DNA of 6,665 nucleotides, taken from NCBI GenBank assembly GCA_013372965.1, contig JABXIR010000180.1, forward strand, positions 1-6,665. Direction: 5' to 3'. The notes beneath the pieces were generated by a model. That model ran no database searches. It was given only the letters and a program-made list of their open reading frames with translations, and had not been told where the DNA came from. The position numbers and the translations under genes were made by a program. The stretch comes from Gammaproteobacteria bacterium (GTDB taxonomy: Bacteria; Pseudomonadota; Gammaproteobacteria; Pseudomonadales; DSM-25080). Below, piece by piece: positions 6,526 to 6,665 of the stretch; positions within the stretch are counted from its first letter, which is position 1; each line of letters opens with the position of its first letter.

Positions 6526-6632
6526 GATTTTGCGCGGGCGCGCAAGGCAGGTTTAAACGAGGCGAGGGAGTGTACGTGTGGTACATGACCGATGCCGAGC
6601 GCAAACCTAACGACGCGCGGCCCTCAAAAATC
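6526..6632. repeat. Long imperfect palindrome, ERIC/MITE-like intergenic repeat
   Basis: The two halves pair in nested blocks: GATTTT (6526-6531) with AAAATC (6627-6632); GGGCGCGC (6536-6543) with GCGCG-CCC (6615-6623, one bulge); AGGTTT (6549-6554) with AAACCT (6603-6608); and TGTAC (6571-6575) with GTACA (6581-6585) around a 5-nt loop. The form, a central short hairpin inside a long imperfect palindrome of about 107 bp, resembles ERIC-type non-coding repeats of gammaproteobacteria. This likeness is to the architecture and is not a sequence match. No open frame of note crosses it. Confidence 0.55.
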
Positions 6633-6665
6633 GCGCACAAAAGAAAAGGGGTATCCATACGGATA

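Larger units (their letters stand above)
6184..6665. other. Gene-poor, repeat-rich intergenic region upstream of the MipA-type operon
   Basis: I see no convincing gene here. The minus-strand extension of the MipA frame up to 6387 has no signal peptide at its start and runs through a repeat copy, so I treat it as non-coding. The region carries a direct-repeat pair, two dyads and a long palindrome, listed separately. The promoter of the MipA operon should lie here. A TACAAT -10-like box (minus strand, 6197-6202) was noticed, but it has only a weak -35 and would leave about 6 nt of leader, so no promoter is called. Confidence 0.6.

Noticed and set aside
6603..6632. Possible integron attC site (ACCTAAC fits RYYYAAC)
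   Set aside because: No matching GTTRRRY core is found at a proper distance on either strand, and there is no cassette gene or integrase in view.
6648..6665. GGGGTAT half-site of the operator, and TATCC/GGATA inverted repeat at the right edge
   Set aside because: A 7-base half-site match is expected by chance at this length, and the small inverted repeat is cut by the window edge, so neither can be judged.

Overview
The window looks like accessory chromosome of a Gram-negative gammaproteobacterium, probably marine (inference from protein style only). Three things show a Gram-negative envelope: an outer-membrane-type lipoprotein signal, a MipA/OmpV-type barrel, and a small barrel ending in phenylalanine. 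Four protein genes are supported. No tRNA, rRNA, CRISPR array or transposase was found.

Layout. Positions 1-2726 (minus) hold a large lipoprotein built from about seven bacterial Ig-like (Big/BIG2-type) domains. It is open to the left edge, so its C-terminus is missing. Positions 2727-2975 are a divergent regulatory region. It carries a well-formed plus-strand promoter whose spacer and -10 box are occupied by a perfect 22-bp palindrome, then a 14-bp perfect inverted repeat in the leader. Positions 2976-4097 (plus) encode a LuxR-type regulator with a GAF/PAS-like sensor half and a C-terminal helix-turn-helix. Converging on it, 6 bases away, is a two-gene minus-strand operon. Its first gene (6183-4714) is a MipA/OmpV-type barrel fused to a second barrel-like domain. 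Its second gene (4703-4104) is a small outer-membrane barrel whose Shine-Dalgarno overlaps the stop codon of the first.

Positions 6184-6665 have no convincing gene and are dense in repeats: two copies of a ~48-bp direct repeat 97 bp apart, a perfect 25-bp AT-rich dyad between them, a small GC hairpin flanked by 7-bp direct repeats, and a long imperfect palindrome of ERIC/MITE-like form.

How the parts may work together (inference): a one-component sensor-regulator sits between three cell-surface proteins. The palindrome is well placed for autoregulation and for control of the divergent lipoprotein gene. Whether the regulator also controls the MipA operon cannot be seen, because no full copy of the palindrome lies upstream of that operon within the window.
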